The notes under the pieces are model-generated. The model made no database searches. It was not told the DNA's origin and saw only the letters and a program-made list of their open reading frames with translations. From Hyphomicrobiales bacterium (GTDB taxonomy: Bacteria; Pseudomonadota; Alphaproteobacteria; Rhizobiales; JAKIUO01), in NCBI GenBank assembly GCA_027069645.1, contig JALXEI010000013.1, positions 1 to 9,033 on the forward strand: a stretch of DNA of 9,033 nt. The letters run 5' to 3'. This document shows positions 4,504-9,033 of this stretch, piece after piece; within the stretch, counting starts at the first letter, position 1; each line of letters begins with the position of its first letter. The translations under genes and the position numbers were made by a program.

Positions 4504-6414
4504 ATGAACAAGCACGAACCGGTAATGGACGATCACGACAATAAAGAAAAAAAAACCGGTGAGACAGAAGACCTGCCCGAGCTGCCCCTGCCGGACCTGA
4601 AGGCGTCGGCCGATCATCTGACCCGCTGGTTCACACCGGTATTGTCAAATGAACAACGTGCCCGTACGCGCGCGGCTCTCAATGCCTTTCTCAAACCCGG
4701 CGGGCTGGGCGAAAAGCTACAGCAAAAGCTGCTTGATCACTCACGCGCGGAAAATTCGAAAAACTGGCTGGCCCCCTACTGGAACAGTCGTTTTGCGGAA
4801 CGGCGCGATCCCGTTGTCCTCAATGACAACTATTTCTTTTTGTTTCGCCAGGGCCCCCGGCAGCGCAGTCACCATGCCGCCTCTCTTATTGCTGCTGTGC
4901 TGAACTACAAACTTGTTCTCGATCAGGGACAAATTCCGCTGGCGGTCGAGCGCCCGCAACCCCTTTGCGAGGACCGGTTCATCCATCTGTTTTCCACAAC
5001 GCGCATTCCGGAAGAGAAGGCCGACAGCCTCGCTGGACCGCACACCACTGACCAGCCGCAAACGCCGACCCCGCAACATATTGTGGTGTTCTGCCGGGGT
5101 AATATCCATCGGCTTGACCTGATCGGTGCCGAAGGGGTCCCCCATTCGCTCGCCGATATCGAGAAGGGTTTGAACTTCATCACCGATCACAGCATCGACG
5201 AACAGGCTACCGGACGGGCCATCGGCCACCTGACCACCCTGCCGCGCAGTGACTGGGCGCGTACCCGGCGGTCGCTGATACAGGGATCGGAGAAAAATGC
5301 CGATCACCTCGCACTCATCGAAAACGCCCTCTTTTCTGTCCATCTCGAAGATCATCACCCTGAAGACAATCTCGCCGCCTGTAACGAGCTGCTGCACGGA
5401 AACAGCGCCAATCGCTGGTTCGACAAAAGTTTGCAATTTATCGTTTTCCGGGATGGCTATGCCGGTCTCAACGTCGAACAGTCAGCTCTTGACCGTGCCG
5501 ATATTATCGATTTTCTCGACTATGTTCTTGGTATTGATGCAGACAGCGTCGATCAGTATTCGGGGGCGGCAAACCAGGGATGTCCGGTCACAAGGGAACT
5601 GACTTTTGACCTGACGCCTGTTTTCCAGAAAAAAATTCTCCGGGCTGCTGCCGGTTTCGACCGGCTGAAAGCCCCGCTCGCCGCCCGGACAATCGAATTC
5701 ACGGACTATCACGACAAATTGCTGAGCCAGAAAGGCGTTTCGCCCGATGCTTTTGTGCTCTGTGCGCTGCAACTGGCCCATTATCGACAAAATGGCAAAT
5801 TCATCGCCATAAGCCAGAATATCTCCATGCGCCACTTTGCCTCTGGCCGTATCCAGTCCCTGTGGGCGCTGACATCGCAAATGGTTGATTTTGTCACTTG
5901 CATGACAGATGAAAAGACAGATGATCTCGATCGTTTCAAGGCCCTTCAGGACGCGGCCCGAAGCCACGAAGAACAGGTCATGGAATGTCGCGAAGGCAAG
6001 GTCCCCGAGCAGCATTTCAGCGAATTGCTGAATATTTACAAACGCCAGCCGGAGGACTTCCAGACCGATTTTCTGACCCGCGTGACATCGGGCGGACTGT
6101 CGCAAGCCGATATCGACAGCGCCCTTGCGCTGTTCGACTCCAGTGGCTGGAAAAGCATGCATACCGGAGCCGTTAACAGCAGCTTTCTCGCCTCGCCCCA
6201 TATCGTCCATCAGGGCTTTGCCTCTGTCGCACAACGCAATATCTCTCTTGGCTGCATGATCCATGCGACAACGCTCAATATCTTCCTGTCCTCGCCCGAT
6301 CATCCGGCCGAACAGTTTGCCGAACTGGCCTCGACACTTGAACAGGCCCTTTGCGAACTCCACGACCTGCTCGGCCTCAATCTCGATCATGCCGTCGGCC
6401 AGTCGGCTGAATAG
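4504..6414 (+). CDS. Choline/carnitine O-acyltransferase family protein lacking the catalytic histidine
   Basis: The 636-residue product has the full length of carnitine acetyltransferase-type enzymes, which move acyl groups between CoA and carnitine. Family marks: LPELPLPDL near residue 25 and NWLAPYW near 85; RWFDK at 304-308 followed by LQFIVFRDGYAGLN; SPDAF..ALQLAHYR from 413; SMRHFASGR at 441-449. The catalytic motif, normally EHS or EHA, reads E325-Q326-S327, so the base His is Gln (codon CAG at 5479). The Tyr of the carnitine-side YES.S.R segment aligns with Ser437, the STS motif reads LAS (562-564), the GYG segment is ISLG (580-583), and the DRHL-like segment reads EQHF (502-505). These alignments were made by eye from memory. 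The N-terminal 20 residues are very polar with a run of nine A in the DNA. ATG 4504 is preferred over GTG 4498; neither has a clear ribosome site. It may be a pseudoenzyme or bind another substrate. Divergent from the lyase operon. Confidence 0.85.
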   Translation: MNKHEPVMDDHDNKEKKTGETEDLPELPLPDLKASADHLTRWFTPVLSNEQRARTRAALNAFLKPGGLGEKLQQKLLDHSRAENSKNWLAPYWNSRFAERRDPVVLNDNYFFLFRQGPRQRSHHAASLIAAVLNYKLVLDQGQIPLAVERPQPLCEDRFIHLFSTTRIPEEKADSLAGPHTTDQPQTPTPQHIVVFCRGNIHRLDLIGAEGVPHSLADIEKGLNFITDHSIDEQATGRAIGHLTTLPRSDWARTRRSLIQGSEKNADHLALIENALFSVHLEDHHPEDNLAACNELLHGNSANRWFDKSLQFIVFRDGYAGLNVEQSALDRADIIDFLDYVLGIDADSVDQYSGAANQGCPVTRELTFDLTPVFQKKILRAAAGFDRLKAPLAARTIEFTDYHDKLLSQKGVSPDAFVLCALQLAHYRQNGKFIAISQNISMRHFASGRIQSLWALTSQMVDFVTCMTDEKTDDLDRFKALQDAARSHEEQVMECREGKVPEQHFSELLNIYKRQPEDFQTDFLTRVTSGGLSQADIDSALALFDSSGWKSMHTGAVNSSFLASPHIVHQGFASVAQRNISLGCMIHATTLNIFLSSPDHPAEQFAELASTLEQALCELHDLLGLNLDHAVGQSAE

Positions 6415-6482
6415 CCATTCAAACCGGAAAGAAAACGAACCACCCGTGCGTTTGCCGCATAACTTCCCGGCCTGTGTTGGAT

Positions 6483-7322
6483 TCATTCATCAAGCACTTC
6501 GATCTGTTGCCTGTGCGTGACCTTGATCAGGGGGCCGTTCCAGCGCTCGATCCAGCCGCGTACCCGGACACGCCTGCCCGCAAGGCCTTGCAGGTCAAGG
6601 CCGCTGCGTTCAATTGTGCGGATATATTTGCGCCTGATGGCGATGGTGAAATCATCATGCCAGTCGCGCCCGAAATTGAGGAACAGCCATTTTTTGACAC
6701 GGGCCACCTTGTTGACGCGCCCCTCGACGAGCGCGAAACGATAGCGCTTGCGCATCAGTTCACGTGTTTGCTGCGCTGACAAAGGCGTAAAAAGCGCAAA
6801 GTCCCAAAGGCCGCGCCGCTGTTGCCTGGCCTTTGCTTCCAGCGCCAGCATCTGCCTCATACAGGCATGACTGTCGGCAAAGGACAGACTGCGAGCCAGA
6901 CCGGCACGCAACAAAAGGCCCTGCAACCAGTTGCCATTCTCGCCATAGACATGGGCCAGAAGGCGATCATAGCGATCACGCTGTCGGCCGCTGCGATGCA
7001 GTTCGACCTGTCGGCCTTCCACTTCCCTGCGTATGAGCCGGGTTGCCTGCCTTGCCAGCCGGTTGAGTTTGCGCGCCATCGGACTGGTGGCATGCCGATA
7101 AAATTTTACCGGCAGAATACCGGCGAGATGCACCCGGTCACCATCCTGCAAGTGCAATATGCCTCTGTCATCCACCTTGACGACACGGGCTTTTTTTATC
7201 AAAGCTGTGTTGCAGGAAAAGGTGTCTTCAGGACGGGACAGGGCGACGGTCCGGCTCAAAAGGAGAAATGCAACCGTCCACACAATATAAATCAGAGGCA
7301 TTTTGCGTTTGAGGCGGGGCAT
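6483..7322 (-). CDS. Exported thermonuclease-like (SNase-fold) protein with C-terminal OB-like domain and degraded active site
   Basis: This 279-residue protein starts with a signal-peptide-like region: basic MPRLKRK, a hydrophobic core at 9-22, and a polar stretch before residue 30. Residues 45-175 match the staphylococcal nuclease fold: RVVKVDDRGILHL, VHLAGI (64-69), RYDRLLAHVYGENGNWLQ (117-134), RAGLARSL, and the closing LEAKARQQRRGLW. Residues 195-275 form a second OB-like domain (YRFALVEGRV, WLFLNFGRDW, VRVRGWIERW) seen in other alphaproteobacterial members. The classical catalytic set is mostly lost: the RL.GIDAPE segment reads HLAGILPVK, replacing the Arg, Asp and Glu; only the later Arg (Arg120 in RYDR) remains. 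Nuclease activity is therefore doubtful. It converges on the acyltransferase-like gene (68-base gap, no clear terminator) and is divergent from the helicase gene, 56 bases away. The ribosome site is weak. Confidence 0.82.
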   Translation of the reverse strand: MPRLKRKMPLIYIVWTVAFLLLSRTVALSRPEDTFSCNTALIKKARVVKVDDRGILHLQDGDRVHLAGILPVKFYRHATSPMARKLNRLARQATRLIRREVEGRQVELHRSGRQRDRYDRLLAHVYGENGNWLQGLLLRAGLARSLSFADSHACMRQMLALEAKARQQRRGLWDFALFTPLSAQQTRELMRKRYRFALVEGRVNKVARVKKWLFLNFGRDWHDDFTIAIRRKYIRTIERSGLDLQGLAGRRVRVRGWIERWNGPLIKVTHRQQIEVLDE

Positions 7323-7378
7323 ATTCCGTGATTATCTCTGATGTAGCCTGGTGCACTAAACACAATTTTACGGGTCCC

Positions 7379-9033
7379 ATGCACTCTCGTACAGAACAAA
7401 ATACCGACAGCAATAACAACGAGCTGAAGGGCACCGTGGAAGGCATTACCTTTCACAATGAGGAAAACGGCTATTGTGTCCTGCGTGTCAGGCTGCGCGA
7501 CAGCCGTGAACCGGTCAATGTCGTGGGGCATGTGGCCAGCATATCCACCGGTGAAGTCATCGAGGCACAGGGAAACTGGGTCAATGATGCCCGCTTTGGC
7601 CACCAGTTTCGCGCCCGGTCCCTGCATGTCGTGCCGCCACAAACCATTGATGCCATTGAGCGTTACCTTGCTTCGGGAATGATAAAGGGGCTCGGGCCCA
7701 AATATGCCAAAAGGCTGGTGGCGGCGTTTGGCGACAGGGTGTTCGAGGTTATAGAGCATGAACCCAACCGCCTGCGCGAGATCGACGGCATTGGCAAGAT
7801 GCGCGCGCAAATTATCATGGAGAGCGTTCACGATCAGAAAGTGGTGCGTGATATCATGATGTTTTTGTCAAAGCACGGCATCGGGACACAGCGCGCCGTG
7901 CGCATTTACAAGACTTATGGCGCAAAGGCGATGGATCTCGTTTCCGCCAATCCCTATCGTCTGGCCAGCGATATTCGCGGCATCGGTTTTCAGTTGGCGG
8001 ACAAAATCGCCATGAGTCTTGGTGTCGAAAAGGACAGTCCCATGCGGGCCCGGGCCGGGATTTCCCATGTCCTTCTCGAAGCGATGAACGAGGGACATTG
8101 CGGTCTGCCGCGCAAGCGCCTTTATGAAATGGCTGAAAAGCTGTTGCAGATCCCCGACAATATCATTGACGAGGCTCTTGATCACGAACTCGCCGAACAC
8201 AATGTCCTCGCGGGAGATCTTGAGGGAACACCGGCGATTTTTTTGCGCACCCTGTTTGAAGCCGAATACGGCATTGCCGGTCACCTGAAACGCCTGATGA
8301 AAGACGATCCCCCGTGGGAACAGGTTGATCTCGACAAACGCCTGCCGGAACTTGAAAAGGAAACGGGGCTGAAATTTGCCGACAGCCAGGTGGAGGCGCT
8401 GCGACTGGCGCTGAAATCGCGCATTCTGGTTATCACCGGCGGCCCCGGGGTTGGCAAAACGACCCTCATCAACACCATTCTCAAACTGGTCTCCGACAGC
8501 GACCTGGAAATCACCCTTTGCGCCCCGACCGGAAGGGCGGCAAGACGCATGTCTGAAACCACCGGGCTTGAAGCCAAAACCATACACCGGCTGCTGGAAA
8601 GCGATCCGTCCACAGGCGGATTTCGTCGCAATGAGGAAGACCCGCTCTCCTGCGACTATCTCGTATGCGACGAGACCTCTATGGTTGATGTCCCCCTGAT
8701 GTATGCCCTGACGCGTGCTCTGCCGGACAGGGCAGCACTGCTTCTGGTGGGGGATATTGATCAGTTGCCCTCGGTGGGGCCGGGCCAGGTGCTGGGCGAT
8801 ATTATTGAAAGCGGCGGCATTCCGGTTGTAAGACTGACGGAGGTTTTTCGTCAGGCGCGTGAAAGCCGCATCATATTGAATGCCCATAAAATAAACGGCG
8901 GCGAAATGCCCGACCTTGAAAAACCCGAGGGGGAGAGTGATTTCTACTTCATCGAGGCAGGCAGCGAGGAAAAGGGACGCGAGAAGATTGTCGAACTGAT
9001 CGCCAGTCGCATTCCCCGCGGTTTTGCTCTCGA
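7379..9033 (+). CDS. recD2: RecD2-type ATP-dependent DNA helicase, N-terminal 551 codons, cut by window edge
   Basis: RecD2 is a stand-alone superfamily 1B 5'-3' DNA helicase used in repair, not part of a RecBCD complex. The frame is open to the right edge; about 170-190 C-terminal residues should be missing, given a family length near 720-740. In order: an OB-like N-terminal region (14-83, LKGTVEGITFHNEENGYCVL), tandem helix-hairpin-helix motifs (IKGLGP at 102-107, IDGIGK at 135-140), the Q-type motif DSQ (335-337), Walker A GGPGVGKTT (354-362), Walker B DETS (431-434), motif III GDIDQLPSVGPG (458 on) and FRQ (490-492). All key ATPase residues visible are intact. ATG 7379 is used because it directly precedes the family N-terminus; an in-frame GTG at 7328 is possible, and neither has a strong ribosome site. 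It is divergent from the thermonuclease-like gene, so the 56 bases between them must hold both promoters. Confidence 0.95.
   Translation, partial: MHSRTEQNTDSNNNELKGTVEGITFHNEENGYCVLRVRLRDSREPVNVVGHVASISTGEVIEAQGNWVNDARFGHQFRARSLHVVPPQTIDAIERYLASGMIKGLGPKYAKRLVAAFGDRVFEVIEHEPNRLREIDGIGKMRAQIIMESVHDQKVVRDIMMFLSKHGIGTQRAVRIYKTYGAKAMDLVSANPYRLASDIRGIGFQLADKIAMSLGVEKDSPMRARAGISHVLLEAMNEGHCGLPRKRLYEMAEKLLQIPDNIIDEALDHELAEHNVLAGDLEGTPAIFLRTLFEAEYGIAGHLKRLMKDDPPWEQVDLDKRLPELEKETGLKFADSQVEALRLALKSRILVITGGPGVGKTTLINTILKLVSDSDLEITLCAPTGRAARRMSETTGLEAKTIHRLLESDPSTGGFRRNEEDPLSCDYLVCDETSMVDVPLMYALTRALPDRAALLLVGDIDQLPSVGPGQVLGDIIESGGIPVVRLTEVFRQARESRIILNAHKINGGEMPDLEKPEGESDFYFIEAGSEEKGREKIVELIASRIPRGFAL

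Noticed and set aside
4494..4544. 16-codon frame starting just ahead of the acyltransferase-like gene
   Set aside because: Very short, no ribosome site; noted only as a possible modulator of translation, not called as a gene.
6415..6482. Terminator between the convergent acyltransferase-like and thermonuclease-like genes
   Set aside because: No stem followed by a T tract could be found on either strand.
5482..6486. 334-codon minus-strand frame opposite the acyltransferase-like gene
   Set aside because: Long only because of codon bias on the other strand; no family similarity, while the plus strand matches the acyltransferase family over its full length.
7868..8887. 339-codon minus-strand frame opposite recD2
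   Set aside because: Antisense shadow of the helicase, whose motifs are intact on the plus strand.

Overview
The window looks like a piece of an alphaproteobacterial chromosome, moderately GC-rich. The signs are a CarD/CdnL-type regulator with an alphaproteobacterial-style C-terminal half, a perfect TTAA-N7-TTAAC (CtrA-type) site, a thermonuclease-like protein with a C-terminal OB-like domain, and a RecD2-type helicase. No mobile element, CRISPR array, tRNA or rRNA was seen. The order within the class cannot be fixed from this sequence.

Layout, left to right. (1) The first half of guaA (GMP synthase) on the minus strand, cut by the left edge. (2) A 737-base gap with no convincing gene, holding the CtrA-type site, a possible forward promoter and small hairpins just before carD. 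(3) carD/cdnL on the plus strand, closed by a strong hairpin that can work as a terminator on both strands. (4) A 340-base gap with a short perfect palindrome. (5) A compact minus-strand set: single-domain rhodanese, then a CitE/malyl-CoA-lyase-like enzyme, then an unrecognised small protein whose start overlaps the lyase stop. (6) A divergent control region with a 54-base imperfect palindrome. (7) A plus-strand choline/carnitine acyltransferase-family protein. (8) A minus-strand exported thermonuclease-like protein. (9) Divergent from it, a RecD2-type helicase cut by the right edge.

The most interesting region is 2599-6414. A CoA-thioester lyase homologue and an acyltransferase-fold protein are transcribed away from a shared palindrome, which suggests common control of an acyl-CoA-related function. 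The acyltransferase-family protein keeps the fold-defining and CoA-side motifs (NRWFDK, SPDAF..ALQLA.YR). It has Gln where the family has its catalytic His, and it has also lost the carnitine-side Tyr, STS and GYG signatures. It may be a pseudoenzyme or a protein with a new role. The thermonuclease-like protein also lacks most of the classical active-site residues. guaA, carD and recD2 are ordinary housekeeping genes.
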